From Streptococcus himalayensis (GTDB taxonomy: Bacteria; Bacillota; Bacilli; Lactobacillales; Streptococcaceae): a DNA stretch of 64,000 nt. Location of the stretch: assembly GCF_001708305.1 (NCBI RefSeq), contig NZ_CP016953.1:2065501-2129500 (forward strand). Direction: 5' to 3'. A program made the position numbers and the translations under genes. The stretch's first letter is position 1, and every line of letters starts with the position of its first letter. Under the pieces are notes generated by a model that worked only from the letters and a program-made list of their open reading frames with translations, made no database searches and had not been told where the DNA came from. Positions 39,428 through 49,191 of this stretch are shown piece after piece.

Positions 39428-42400
39428 CTATCCAAAATAGTAATCCACTAATTCTTGGATTTTTCCTTCCTTCGCTGCTGGAACGGTGTCACATAGTACA
39501 AAATTCTTCCGACTAATATCCTGTGCATAATGACCAAAGATAAAATTGGTTGCAATGTTATAGATAATTTCCGTCGGTGCGAATCCATAAACTTGCTGTT
39601 CTAAGATATGCTTTAAGCGATGGGATTCATCTGGAAAGGCAGAAATCAAGCCCTCGCTATTATACAATCGTTTCACAATTTCAGTAATATAGAGCCCAGA
39701 TTTCATGTAGAGGTCTATAAAAGTCTTGTCTGGGTCATCAAAAATCCCTGGATTTTCTTTTTCGAGGTCATCCACCATCTTCTTTACCACACGTTTTGGA
39801 GTAAAGATTTGGTTGGTCTTTTGAGGAGGAATATAGTCAAAAATATCCTCCTGATTATCTTTGAAATAATCTGCTAGCTCAGCTTTTTTACGAAGAAATT
39901 CCTGAATGGCCTCATCAAATGTTGCAGTATCAAAAAGATGTCCATCAAAATCCTGACCTCCATCTCGCAGATAACGAAACTGTTCTGTCGTGATGCCTGT
40001 CACTTCGTAAAAGACAGACTCAGGCACATAGGTATCGAAATTCTGCAAATTGAGTTTCTCATCACCATAGGCCATGATGAAACTAGGAATTGTTCTTGCA
40101 AATCCTCGCAAATGTCCACGAATTTCATCTTCTGCTACATCTCTAGCTTTTTCTACCTTCTTAACCTCTAATTGTTCAATTAAAGTTTCGGGTAATCGAG
40201 TGACTGTTTCTTTCAGATTTTCTTCCAGCTTCGTCTTAAAGGCCTGCCTTGTTTCGATTATTTTTTCGGCAAGGTCGGCTTTTAGATTTTCTTGCTCCGT
40301 TTTATCCTCTGTCTGATGAAGGCGTTCTTTAAATTCTTCTTGAATATGTGCTTCAGCGATTTGGCGCTCCATCTCATGACGCTTCACTTGATTGTCCAGA
40401 GTTTCCTTAATCTGAGTCTCTATCACCTTTGTTTCTTTCGATTTCAATCCATACTCAGCTCTTAGTTCATCCATCAAAACAGGGGCTACAGCCTTGGTTA
40501 CTTGCGTAACGAAATTAGCTTTAGAAGGATCTTCTGCTTCTGCCAGCACAGTGGATACAGATTCTCCTAGGCCATAGATCTTTTCACCAAATAGTTTTCC
40601 TTGCTGGTTGATGACAATCGTTGTATCGACTACCGCTTCTCCATTTTCATCGACGGTAACATGCGAAAAGTCTAAAAAGTCGTTCTCTGAACTAGTAGCC
40701 ATTTTCCCATTTTCAGCAACTGGTAATTGGTCCAAAATATCAAGAACCGTTTGAGACGCTCTAAAAATACCTGCAATGTTATCAAAAAGGAGATTAGACA
40801 TAAAGCCTCGTTTGAGAACTTCTGCCGCCTTAATCTGGCGAGGGATCGTGAGAACAGCCTTAGCATCAATTTCAACCATCTTCCCTTCTCGGTCTTCAGC
40901 GATAACTGGGAAGAAATTCAAGAGTTCGCGGATATTATCTTCTCTAGTGGTACTTGTCCCTCCACCGGATACTGTCGCTAAGGACAAGTTATTCGCAAAC
41001 TCATCAAAGAGAATCAGGGTGCGCTCAGGGGCAAAGTCAAAGACATAGGCATTTTCTTTACGGTAATGATTGCCCTTGCTATCTGTCCAGCTATGAGGAT
41101 TTTGAGCCCGAAAGGCTGCCTGCATGTAGAGAGCTGGTGACTTGATATTCGACAACATTAGAACAGCTGACCATTCTGGAATCGTCACACCAGTCGTTAA
41201 TTGCCCCACAGATAGCGTAATCGTCTTGTCATTTGATTGAATAGCCTTGCGCACTGCGTCTAATGATTTCAACTTGGCACGGTCATCATCTTCTGACATT
41301 TTCCCATCTCCAGCTGCTAAGACAATCTGATAGTTTTCATAAATGGGATGTTCTTCCAATAATGTCTTTAGAGCTTTTGCAGAAGCGACACGGTCTAAGA
41401 GCCAAAAGGTATGCTTTAACTCATTTCTGAGTTCCCTGGTTGAAAATGGATATTTTTCGTTCGTACTCAGGGTATCTAACCAATTTTTAACGGCTTGCTC
41501 ATAGATAAACTGACCGGATTCATTGGTCGCAAAAAACTCATTTAAATCAAAGGCAAAATCAATGTTGCCACCATCCATCTGCACTCCGTCTTCTAATTGC
41601 TCACCAATCATATTCGACATCTGGTAGGTAAACATATTGAGTTGAGGCAGATTTTCATAGAGGTTTTCTTGCTCGACTTCTTTTAACCACCTACTTTTGG
41701 CTTTCTGTTCATCTGCATAAGACCAATTGAAAATTTGCTCAGCAGTGAAATCTCCCTTTGCCAACGCCTTAAATGGTGTCCCTGACAAGTGCAAGGTGAA
41801 ATTTCTCTTAATCTGTTGGAAAGCTGTATCTGTCTTAAAGGTATCAACTCCTTCATGCGCCTCATCAATAACCAGTAAATCCCAAGTCGTATCGGTTACC
41901 CACTTGAGTTTAGTGTAATTGCCCCCAAAAAAGATTGAGCCTTTCAAGTCTTGCAAACTCAAAAATGCAATTTGCCCTAGCTCCTCAGTTTCATCTAAGT
42001 GAGATTTTAAATAGTCCGTATAGTCTTTTCGGCTCAATACAGGACGGTCTTTCAGACTATCTGACTCAGAAACAAACTTATAATGCGTTTTTCCAGCGAT
42101 AAATGTCTCAAAATCATCAAACCATGAATTGGCAATCGCTGGACGGTTGGTCACAATCAAAACATTTGTCGCCTGTGTCCGACAAATCAAATCATAGGTA
42201 GCTAAGGTCTTTCCAAAGCGAGGTTTCGCATTCCAGAGAAACTTACCAGAAGGGTGCTTGACCATGTAGGCTGCAGTCTTTGTGACGGCCTCTTCTTGCT
42301 CCTGCCTCAAAACGTACTCTTGTCCCTGTCCAGGTTGATAATCGGACACATCGTGCACGACGAATTTATCAAATAACTGCTTGGCTTTATCAGGATGACC

Positions 42401-42697
42401 ATTAAAGTAAAACCACTCCGTCCTCGGACGACGCTCTACCTTGTGAAATTTGAGAAATTGGTGAAAATCATGGTCCTTAAACGTCTTCCCTTTATCAGGT
42501 TCTGTCAGATACTCCGCCTTTTCAGACCAGAGAATATCGGTTGTCACATGCGCCGTGTGGGTTTGTTCCTTAATTCGCTTTTCTACCTCACGCTCCGTAT
42601 AGCCAATCTTGATCCACCCATCATTGTCAAGATTTTTAGGTGTGGTGTAGGCATAGATTTTGGGTCTGATTTCTTTTGAAGTTTGAATCTTAACCAT
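39428..42697 (-). CDS. Restriction protein: GIY-YIG domain, SF2 helicase and degenerate methylase-like C-terminus
   Basis: A 1089-residue protein. Residues 1-110 resemble a GIY-YIG/T5orf172 nuclease (IYAYTTPKNLDNDGWIKIGY, TEREVEKRI). Residues ~140-560 are a DEAH helicase: motif I FLWNAKPRFGKTLATYDL, motif II LLVIDEAHEG, motif III LHLSGTPFKAL. A long charged coiled coil (ETRQAFKTKLEENLKETVTR) leads to a C-terminal region with QIFTPKRVVKKMVDDLEKEN and FIDLYMKSGLYITEIV. These look like motifs X and I of an N6-methylase but have lost the DPACGSG glycines and have no NPPY. It begins one base after the methylase stop. Together they form a two-gene restriction system of unclear type. Confidence 0.72.
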   Translation of the reverse strand: MVKIQTSKEIRPKIYAYTTPKNLDNDGWIKIGYTEREVEKRIKEQTHTAHVTTDILWSEKAEYLTEPDKGKTFKDHDFHQFLKFHKVERRPRTEWFYFNGHPDKAKQLFDKFVVHDVSDYQPGQGQEYVLRQEQEEAVTKTAAYMVKHPSGKFLWNAKPRFGKTLATYDLICRTQATNVLIVTNRPAIANSWFDDFETFIAGKTHYKFVSESDSLKDRPVLSRKDYTDYLKSHLDETEELGQIAFLSLQDLKGSIFFGGNYTKLKWVTDTTWDLLVIDEAHEGVDTFKTDTAFQQIKRNFTLHLSGTPFKALAKGDFTAEQIFNWSYADEQKAKSRWLKEVEQENLYENLPQLNMFTYQMSNMIGEQLEDGVQMDGGNIDFAFDLNEFFATNESGQFIYEQAVKNWLDTLSTNEKYPFSTRELRNELKHTFWLLDRVASAKALKTLLEEHPIYENYQIVLAAGDGKMSEDDDRAKLKSLDAVRKAIQSNDKTITLSVGQLTTGVTIPEWSAVLMLSNIKSPALYMQAAFRAQNPHSWTDSKGNHYRKENAYVFDFAPERTLILFDEFANNLSLATVSGGGTSTTREDNIRELLNFFPVIAEDREGKMVEIDAKAVLTIPRQIKAAEVLKRGFMSNLLFDNIAGIFRASQTVLDILDQLPVAENGKMATSSENDFLDFSHVTVDENGEAVVDTTIVINQQGKLFGEKIYGLGESVSTVLAEAEDPSKANFVTQVTKAVAPVLMDELRAEYGLKSKETKVIETQIKETLDNQVKRHEMERQIAEAHIQEEFKERLHQTEDKTEQENLKADLAEKIIETRQAFKTKLEENLKETVTRLPETLIEQLEVKKVEKARDVAEDEIRGHLRGFARTIPSFIMAYGDEKLNLQNFDTYVPESVFYEVTGITTEQFRYLRDGGQDFDGHLFDTATFDEAIQEFLRKKAELADYFKDNQEDIFDYIPPQKTNQIFTPKRVVKKMVDDLEKENPGIFDDPDKTFIDLYMKSGLYITEIVKRLYNSEGLISAFPDESHRLKHILEQQVYGFAPTEIIYNIATNFIFGHYAQDISRKNFVLCDTVPAAKEGKIQELVDYYFG

Positions 42698-42698
42698 C

Positions 42699-44576
42699 TT
42701 ATTCCATCTCCCTTACTTTCGTCTCGATGAAGGCGATTTCTTCTGGTGAAAGCTTATATTTTCGATATAATTGTCGGTCAATATCTGCCACTGATTGTGA
42801 CCAATCAATGTCCGAATTGACCGTAAAGTCTTGGAGAGGGACTTTTGCCCAAGTGTTTCGTGAATTATGTTGAGTGATTTTTAGAACGCCTAACAGAACT
42901 CTTACAAAACGAGTTTTTACATATTTTAGACAAGAATTTGCCTCAAATTCTGATTTGAAATTACCAATAGATAAGAAAGTATCTGTATGCCCGATTAGGG
43001 GTTCCCCGATTAGGGGTGTAGATAACACTTCACCTAAGGCACCGCTTCCATTTGCTTCAGGAACAAAAACATTATAATTCTCAAACGTTTCTGGAAAATC
43101 TATATACCTAACATCAATATATTTATAGACTCTATCTGTACCAATTCTTCCAAGTAATTTCACTTTGCCAGTTTCAGGACTATCTGAAAATACAAAATCC
43201 AGTGCTGTCAATGACTTAGAAACAATCTTACTTTTTGTTCCTTTTCCTTGTAATTCCAATGCTTGAGGAAAGTCCTCAAACAGTTTTTTTGAAAATTTAT
43301 ATATACCTTGTGGATAGACAATATCTGAAAAAGGGGAAAATCCAGAGACTGTCATTACTTTTTTAACAATCTGATTCAATTCTTCGAAATGAGTAAAGAC
43401 ACCTATTTCTCCAAAGTTTTTTGTCTCGTCACGATAAGTAATCGCAACGCCACCTTTTATATCTGTATCTGGAAAGACTTTATTGCTCTTTTGTTTATAT
43501 GACAACACTTTTAGATGTTTATCAGAAAGCATTTTCTTCATCCATGGCTTCGGTGTTTGCCCTGCATTAAAAAGAAAACGTGCTGGAGTAATTAAGCAAG
43601 ATTTTTTAGCCAACTTATAAGATTCATCCATAAAATAGTGGTAAATCGGTTCGTCTCTTGCCCCGCCTTCCTCCTGATACGGTGGATTGCCAATTACAAC
43701 ATCAAATTTCATTGTTAATTCCTCGCTAGATAGGCGCTGAAAACCTATCATTTTTCCTGTTTTCCAATCTTTGATTTTTGTTTCTTTAGGTATGGGTAAG
43801 GGATCGAGCTCTGCTATTTCTTCAAAGAGATCTAGCTGAACAGCTCTTGGTGCTGTTGCAGAAAAAGGCGTTGTCTGCTCCAAACCGTCCATCTGGAATA
43901 CATTATAGGAAATAATCGTGGCAATCTCTGTTTTTTGAGCGAGAGTTGGCGCATGGTGAAACTTCGCTACATAGTAATCGTCAAAACTTGCTAGTAAATT
44001 TTCACGCGCTAATAAGAGAGAATCCCCCTGATACTCATAGCCGTAGGAAGCCTGATAGGCACGCAGGGCTAGTTGGAAAAACGCAGCTTCATCAGATACC
44101 TCACGGCTAATCCGCTGAAGCTTTCTGTCTAAAAAGCCCACACGCTCTTCTAAGGGGACTTCTTCTCCAGTCACTGCATCATAACGGCTGACCATGTAAG
44201 GTGCTTCACCACAGGTAATTTCTAACCATTTGGTATCGACATACTCTTCAAGAGTTGTTCCAACCAGCTCGTCTTCTACGTACCCGTTTTGCATCTTCAC
44301 TAACCAAGTCGGGGTAAAGACTTCTGCACGTACTTTCGTGCGGTCTTTTTGCTCTGCCTTTGACTTCTCTGATCGTGGTTGGATGAGATTAGCATAGCCT
44401 CCTGTAATCCTTTTCGGTGTCATGCTATCTGCCACACCAAATCCTCTACCCAAAAATTCATAGGAGTGTGTCGCCCAGACAATCGACTTGTTGGTTGTCC
44501 TGTCCTTTAGCAGTACCGACAGCAATTCCTTAGACTCTTTCGCTAAGCCTTCTTCACTAATATCAATCTGTGCCAT
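42699..44576 (-). CDS. Eco57I-like N6-adenine DNA methyltransferase
   Basis: A 625-residue methylase. The catalytic motif is FDVVIGNPPYQEEGGARDEP near residue 300; preceding RAEVFTPTWLVKMQNGYVED (motif X-like) and EITCGEAPYMVSRYDAVTG (motif I-like) match the Eco57I group. The C-terminal part (TFENYNVFVPEANGSGALGE) is a target-recognition domain. ATG 44576 lies six bases after AAAGGAGCG and is preferred to upstream starts. It is followed one base later by the helicase-nuclease gene, so both are made together. Recognition site unknown. Confidence 0.82.
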   Translation of the reverse strand: MAQIDISEEGLAKESKELLSVLLKDRTTNKSIVWATHSYEFLGRGFGVADSMTPKRITGGYANLIQPRSEKSKAEQKDRTKVRAEVFTPTWLVKMQNGYVEDELVGTTLEEYVDTKWLEITCGEAPYMVSRYDAVTGEEVPLEERVGFLDRKLQRISREVSDEAAFFQLALRAYQASYGYEYQGDSLLLARENLLASFDDYYVAKFHHAPTLAQKTEIATIISYNVFQMDGLEQTTPFSATAPRAVQLDLFEEIAELDPLPIPKETKIKDWKTGKMIGFQRLSSEELTMKFDVVIGNPPYQEEGGARDEPIYHYFMDESYKLAKKSCLITPARFLFNAGQTPKPWMKKMLSDKHLKVLSYKQKSNKVFPDTDIKGGVAITYRDETKNFGEIGVFTHFEELNQIVKKVMTVSGFSPFSDIVYPQGIYKFSKKLFEDFPQALELQGKGTKSKIVSKSLTALDFVFSDSPETGKVKLLGRIGTDRVYKYIDVRYIDFPETFENYNVFVPEANGSGALGEVLSTPLIGEPLIGHTDTFLSIGNFKSEFEANSCLKYVKTRFVRVLLGVLKITQHNSRNTWAKVPLQDFTVNSDIDWSQSVADIDRQLYRKYKLSPEEIAFIETKVREME

Positions 44577-44763
44577 CATCGCTCCTTTCTTTATCGTGTT
44601 CTTAGTTCTCATTATATCATAAAATAAGACAAGTGAAAAAAGCTGTTCGTGACAATCGTCCTATTCTGATTAGCTTTTCCTTTTTATGCCATGTAGATTT
44701 CTTTGTCCTACAGCGATTTGTCAGAACAGTACAAGAAGCCGTTTCAAAAGAAGTATAAAAAAC

Positions 44764-44850
44764 AAGAGTTCACTGAATGAACTACACCCCAAGCGTTAGA
44801 TTTTGACTCTAACTTTTAGGGGCAATCACACTTGAACTCCTGTTTTTTTA
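44764..44850. terminator. Nested inverted-repeat terminator, possibly fused IS ends
   Basis: Outer arms AACAAGAGTTCA / TGAACTCCTGTT and inner arms GTTAGATTTT/AGAGTTAGA-like with CACCCCAAG / TTTTAGGGGCA build a long hairpin with T-runs on both strands between two leftward genes. The CACCCCAA/TTAGGGG blocks resemble ends of IS3-type elements, so it may be a solo remnant that now serves as terminator. Confidence 0.5.
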
Positions 44851-44862
44851 TTTATGAGTAAA

Positions 44863-45747
44863 TTATTGTACCCATTTGTTGTTGTCCATAATAAATGGTT
44901 TTGCCAATCCTTCTCCAGTATAATCTGCATATTTTGTCAATAGATACTGGTAGCAATCTTCCTTTGTCTCGAATTTAATCGCTTGATAGGGTTCCTCAAA
45001 GGATAGCTTTTCTACAAATAAGAAGCCCGCATCTGTTGGTACCAACACACCGACATGACCAATAAAGAGTGCTTCTCCATCCAAGTTATCGTGCAAAACG
45101 ACAGAAAGCATTCTTGCCTTGTCGTCAAACTTGAATTGTGAAAGGAAGTTTTCCATTTTTTTCGCATGAACCTTTACATCCGTCGTTGATTCTGTCTTCA
45201 CTCTTGAGAACAATCGATTAAAGGCTTCTTTATCTTCTGTGTCAAAGAGCTTTCCGCTTTCAATTGCATCATTGTCTATAAACAGCAACGCATCATCTTT
45301 TTCAATTGGGGGAATGTCCATCTTGTTTTTCAACAGCACATAGCTATTGATCCGACAGTTGGTTCCCACAAAATCACTGTGCTTTGCGGTCCATAGGTTG
45401 CTGATTTTTTCAACGTCATACTCTGTTTTACTAAAAGGAGCAAAATCACCTTGTAAACCTGCAGAAACGACAATTTCGTTGTAGTCATTCACAAGCTTAA
45501 AGAAAGCATCCACACTGTCCTTATTCAAATGAGTCGATAACAAAGCCTGCACATCTTCGACACTGGTCCGACTAGCTAAGTTTGTATAGGTCGCTACCCA
45601 TTGTGGCATTTCTTGCTGCGAACTGCTTGCGGTTGTTTCTTTGGTAACTGGTGATTCTGCTGTTTTTTGTGCCTGCGAACAAGCACTCAAGCCTAAAAGC
45701 ATTGCTACACAAAAACCAAATGTTACTCCTTTGAAAACTTTTTTCAT
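44863..45747 (-). CDS. DUF4300-family lipoprotein
   Basis: A 294-residue exported lipoprotein: signal VFKGVTFGFCVAMLLGLSAC with the LSAC lipobox (Cys ~24), then a Ser/Thr linker (TTASSSQQ). The mature domain (PQWVATYTNLASRTSVEDVQ ... FVGTNCRINSYVLL ... VLHDNLDGEALFIGHVGVLV) matches streptococcal DUF4300 proteins. It is anchored to the outer face of the membrane. Function unknown. A GAGGAAG site precedes the ATG and the MITE-like repeat lies just upstream. Confidence 0.85.
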   Translation of the reverse strand: MKKVFKGVTFGFCVAMLLGLSACSQAQKTAESPVTKETTASSSQQEMPQWVATYTNLASRTSVEDVQALLSTHLNKDSVDAFFKLVNDYNEIVVSAGLQGDFAPFSKTEYDVEKISNLWTAKHSDFVGTNCRINSYVLLKNKMDIPPIEKDDALLFIDNDAIESGKLFDTEDKEAFNRLFSRVKTESTTDVKVHAKKMENFLSQFKFDDKARMLSVVLHDNLDGEALFIGHVGVLVPTDAGFLFVEKLSFEEPYQAIKFETKEDCYQYLLTKYADYTGEGLAKPFIMDNNKWVQ

Positions 45748-45777
45748 CTATTCTTCCTCTTTATCTATTTCTTTCTG

Positions 45778-45961
45778 ATACTCTATAACCATCAACATCT
45801 GACTAGCTTCCACAATTGAGAATTGTGGAAGCTGGAAATAAAACGAGCGCAGCTCGCACCTTGCAATCGAGAATTGTGGGAGGTGTTCGATAAAACTAGC
45901 GTAGCTTATGTACTAAAAAACGCAAGGATAACGATGTCAGATTTTGATTTTTGAGGAGTAT
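45778..45961. repeat. MITE-like intergenic repeat, copy 1 (184 bp)
   Basis: Begins ATACTCTATAACCATCAACA and ends with GTCAGATTTTGAT ... GAGTAT, so its ends are imperfect inverted repeats (ATACTC-n-ATCA-n-ATCTGAC). Copy 2 is at 63044-63240. No gene inside. The central part contains CACAATTGAGAATTGTGG, a 9-bp palindromic stem. Confidence 0.75.
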
Positions 45962-46173
45962 TACTCTCCAACACGAAGGCTATTCTTATGACGAGTATAG
46001 GCCTATTGTATCAAACTTTAGCCGTATTTTCTACTCGAATGGCTGACACTCGTCATTCTATCACTATTTATAGTGACTTGAATAAAGGTTAGGACATCGT
46101 TAAGCCACTTTGATGAACGCTAGTTTTATCTGCCGCTCCTTGCCTTGTCCTATTTCCTTTCTCAATCTACTAT

Positions 46174-46209
46174 AAAAGCTCTTGAAACCAAGCGATTTCA
46201 AGAGCTTTT
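46174..46209. terminator. Terminator left of the YkgJ gene
   Basis: AAAAGCTCTTGAAA / TTTCAAGAGCTTTT, 14-bp perfect stem with 8-base loop. It ends the leftward cysteine-cluster gene. Confidence 0.8.
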
Positions 46210-46261
46210 AATCCATTTCTTATGTCATTTAATTTGTAATTAAAGAATAGGACTTTTCTTC

Positions 46262-46759
46262 TCACAACCGCTCCTTCAATTTCTCCACAAAGAGATAAGC
46301 AGCAGGGCAGGTCAGGGTATTTTTGATGGTCAAATGGTTGATTTGGTAGATTTTTTTGCGGTCTGTATGGGGAAATTCACGACAAGCCTTGGGGCGAACA
46401 TCGTAAATGCTGCACAGATTGTCCTCTCCTAAAAATGGACAAGGCATGGCTTGAAAAACCTTATCCCCATCCTCATCGACCTTGAGATAGAGATCTTCAA
46501 AGACAGGTAGTTTCATCCGAAAATGCTTGGCAATGCGGGTAATATCCGCCTCCGTAAAGAGCGGCCCCAAACTCTTGCAGCAGTTGGCACAGGCTGTACA
46601 GTCAATCTCCTCAAAAACCTCTTGATGGACTTGTTGCACAATCTTGTCCAAATCCTTGGGCGCTTTTTTCTTTAAGCCAGCTAAAAATTTACGGTGCTCA
46701 CCCTGCTTTTGCTGGGCTAATTGCTTATAATGCTCAATGTCTATCTGTACTTGGACCAT
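46262..46759 (-). CDS. YkgJ-family cysteine cluster protein
   Basis: A 165-residue protein with the metal-binding cysteine pattern of the YkgJ/UPF0153 family: EIDCTACANCCKSLGPLF, then AMPCPFLGEDNLCSIYDV and RPKACREFPHT, and a last Cys in NTLTCPAAY. Eight conserved cysteines probably hold a zinc or Fe-S centre. The physiological role is not established. It is a monocistronic gene with its own terminator. Confidence 0.88.
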   Translation of the reverse strand: MVQVQIDIEHYKQLAQQKQGEHRKFLAGLKKKAPKDLDKIVQQVHQEVFEEIDCTACANCCKSLGPLFTEADITRIAKHFRMKLPVFEDLYLKVDEDGDKVFQAMPCPFLGEDNLCSIYDVRPKACREFPHTDRKKIYQINHLTIKNTLTCPAAYLFVEKLKERL

Positions 46760-46940
46760 ATCCTTACCTTCTGATTTGTTTTTCCACCCTATTATAGCGA
46801 ATTTTTCCTCGTTTTAACAGCTTTTTTAAACCAAATATTCGTCTTTCTCTCTATAGTTTTTTTAAAATTTTTCGGACAAAGAAGTTCACCATTTCCTTCT
46901 CATCAATCACCTAATAAGAGCAAGTTCTTCACACTTCCCG

Positions 46941-47165
46941 TCACTTTCCGTCTAACTCTTCCAAATCCTTTATTGCCCACCGACTGATTGAGACCATTTG
47001 TCTGCCACAATCATGGAAATGTTTCATGAGAGGAAATAAACCTTCCATAGCTTGAGCATCTACAAAGCCTTTCTCAGCATCGTCTAGTAAATAGACATCA
47101 ACAGATTGCCCCAGAAATTTCCAATCACTTGATGGCAATTGCTTTACAAGTTCTTGACTGGATGC
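46941..47165 (-). pseudogene. Short gene fragment (about 75 codons)
   Basis: The frame reads IVHASSQELVKQLPSSDWKF then LGQSVDVYLLDDAEKGFVDA and ends DLEELDGK. It has no good start codon or ribosome-binding site (only TTG 47138) and stops lie directly upstream. It is next to a decayed regulator gene and is likely the remains of another gene. Family not recognised. Confidence 0.35.
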
Positions 47166-47281
47166 ATGTACAATGAATTATCAAATTTTCCTAATTTCTC
47201 CGTAGCAGGGAGGGCGGAAACTCCCACCCTGATCTTTCATATCTACTTCGAATGTAGCAAACGTATATGATCAAGTTCATG

Positions 47282-47625
47282 TCAATCTTTTTCATACCAT
47301 TTTTTCATCTTATCTAAGCTGGTCTTAAATTCTGCTACTAAACTGTGAAACCTCCGATTTTCCAATAAAATCTTCGAAATCACTAAGATATTCTTTGTAT
47401 AAAATCAAGAATGTCCTTGTAAATAACGGCAGTAATCCCTAGGAGCATACACCTGTTCGACATCCATACTCGGCTGATACTTTAGAAATCACTGAGAAAG
47501 GCAATATCTCTCTGAATGGTTTTTTCACCCCTACCAAATTCTTTAGCGACTTGCTTTTGGAATAGTCTAGCACCTTCTTGAAACCTCAAAAAAAGTTCTA
47601 AAATACGTTCTTTGCTCCCTTTCAG
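47282..47625 (-). pseudogene. Decayed DeoR/WYL-type transcriptional regulator
   Basis: The minus strand reads SKERILELFLRFQEGARLFQ then KQVAKEFGRGEKTIQRDIAF LSDF, an HTH_11-type helix-turn-helix, followed by a stop. After a one-base shift it continues KYQPSMDVEQVYAPRDYCRY, another stop, then ILLENRRFHSLVAEFKTSLD. At least one frameshift and two nonsense codons are present, and the WYL domain is missing. A dead gene. Confidence 0.6.
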
Positions 47626-47626
47626 C

Positions 47627-48091
47627 CTACAATATTTTCTCCATGATGGTGGATTGAGAGGTGAGCCCTAACTGTTCATAAAAGCGCAGTGCCCCTCCAT
47701 TGTCATTCCACACACTCAGCGTGAGATTATAGCAGCCATTTTCACGAGCCAATTCCTCGGCAAATTGATAGAGTTTTTGACCAATCTTTTGTCCACGCGC
47801 ATGCTCAGCCACACACAAATCCTCAATAAACAGGGTTTGAACTGGTACCAAAACCTTTGAATCAGCCTTTTTTAGCTGACAAAATAAATGACCCAAGACC
47901 TCCCCTTGCTCATCTTCATACACAAAAATTAAATGGTTCGGATTCTCCAGCATCTCTAGCAAATCTTGCTCTTGAAACTTCCGTCCCGTTTTTTGAAACA
48001 AGTCCGGTCGTACCGCATGATGAACCTGTAAAATCTGCTCCAGCAAGTTCAACATAATAGGAATATCCGTCACTTTCGCTTCTCTAATCAT
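47627..48091 (-). CDS. GNAT-family N-acetyltransferase
   Basis: A 154-residue acetyltransferase: AKVTDIPIMLNLLEQILQVH at the N-terminus, the acetyl-CoA motif A AEHARGQKIGQKLYQFAEEL (R/QxxGxG/A), and LTLSVWNDNGGALRFYEQLG for motif B. It transfers acetyl groups to an unidentified small molecule or protein. GGAAAGAA precedes the ATG. Confidence 0.88.
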   Translation of the reverse strand: MIREAKVTDIPIMLNLLEQILQVHHAVRPDLFQKTGRKFQEQDLLEMLENPNHLIFVYEDEQGEVLGHLFCQLKKADSKVLVPVQTLFIEDLCVAEHARGQKIGQKLYQFAEELARENGCYNLTLSVWNDNGGALRFYEQLGLTSQSTIMEKIL

Positions 48092-48182
48092 TTCTTTCCT
48101 CCACTTCTATTTAAGGTTAAGTTCAAGTTTAGCTTTACTTATTAAAATCTGTATTTACACCATCACAGGAACTTAAAAACAA

Positions 48183-48280
48183 GACGATTTTGTGATCATT
48201 TCACAATTCGGCTTCCTAAGATACTAAAAAATCAGTATCATCAAAAGCCACCTTTATGAAATGATCACATATTGGTCGTC
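48183..48280. repeat. 98-bp hairpin element with 13-bp perfect inverted arms
   Basis: TGTGATCATTTCA (48191-48203) pairs exactly with TGAAATGATCACA (48257-48269); outside GACGA/TCGTC, and inside GGCTT/AAGCC and GATACT/AGTATC also pair. The whole unit can fold into one long stem, like a MITE. It is in the intergenic space after the acetyltransferase. Confidence 0.6.
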
Positions 48281-48837
48281 TTTTAAAGGCATCATGATAT
48301 TGCGAATACAGGTTCTTAAAATTTTCAACAATAGACTAACATGGTAATTAATCCATCTAACCTTCGCTTGTAAAACTCTAAAAACAGTCTAATCAACTGG
48401 GCGAAGGGGGAACTATGGAATCTTAAAACCAAATTCTTTCAATGGTTTTTAGTCCTTTCCCACTCCCAATCTCGTTTAAGGCTTCCCTTTTATCCCTAGC
48501 ACAAACTTCACATTTTTTCTGGTTTTTATCTGACACTTGTAACCTTCTTTTATCGATAAAATATGCACCTGCTTTCCTATCCACAAACGCAAATAGAGGT
48601 CTTGCCATACGCTCATTGCGACGAGACCTCTTTTTCGGACTTCTCTATCTTCAAATTTCAGTTCTGTGCTGATTCCAAATCCTAAGAGATGATTATCTGG
48701 GTCAAAACCTATTTCAATAAAAATGGAACACTACTCTGAGCCCTTCATTTGACCTTGTTTAGATTGGGTCACTATTCCTACCTCACGTTTCTACTTCTAG
48801 GTTTAGAACCCTACGCTTGCACTTAAGGAAACATGCT
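48281..48837. other. Non-coding or degenerate stretch
   Basis: Frames here are short and interrupted; a 61-codon frame on the minus strand (48423-48608) has no ribosome-binding site and no recognisable product. It may be decayed coding DNA. No feature is supported. Confidence 0.4.
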
Positions 48838-49090
48838 CGACTGGACTGAACATCGCTTTCCTATTTTTGAGAGCGAGGATAAAACAGCCCCCTGGCGTGA
48901 CTTCACTCTCTTATTTTCGAGCTTAGGATAAACAGGCTACTTGACTTGCCTCGCTCTCTTATTTTCGAACTCGGATAAACAGGCTACCGGACTTACCGTG
49001 CTTTCGGGTTTCTTAGCTCGGGATAAAATAGCACGCCAGACTTGCCTCGCACTTTTATTTTCGAGCTCGGGATGAGGCTGAGACAAAAGT
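48838..49090. repeat. Degenerate array of about five ~50-bp intergenic repeats
   Basis: Core CTCTTATTTTCGAGCTCGGG followed by ATAAACAGGCTACCGGACTT recurs with variation from about 48850 to 49090 (TATTTTTGAGAGCGAGGATA, TATTTTCGAGCTTAGGATAA, TATTTTCGAACTCGGATAAA, TTCTTAGCTCGGGATAAAAT, TATTTTCGAGCTCGGGATGA). No reading frame is conserved across the units. It leads into the hairpins upstream of lepA's end. Confidence 0.65.
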
Positions 49091-49141
49091 CCTTGCCTCC
49101 ATTATTTTTGTAGCTTTAACAGTTTGACGCAGTAGTTGTCT

Positions 49142-49179
49142 GGTTTGTAGAACGTTGATAAATCAACATTCTACAAACC
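49142..49179. repeat. 18-bp inverted repeat (intergenic hairpin)
   Basis: GGTTTGTAGAACGTTGAT / ATCAACATTCTACAAACC with a 2-base loop and one mismatch. It probably belongs to a dispersed streptococcal intergenic element together with the neighbouring terminator. Confidence 0.7.
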
Positions 49180-49191
49180 TAATCAACCTTG

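Noticed and set aside
48423..48608. 61-codon open frame on the minus strand
   Set aside because: No ribosome-binding site, unusual composition and no recognisable product; treated as non-coding.
48838..49090. Degenerate ~50-bp repeats considered as CRISPR
   Set aside because: Repeat units vary in sequence and length, no constant repeat/spacer alternation, and no cas genes nearby.
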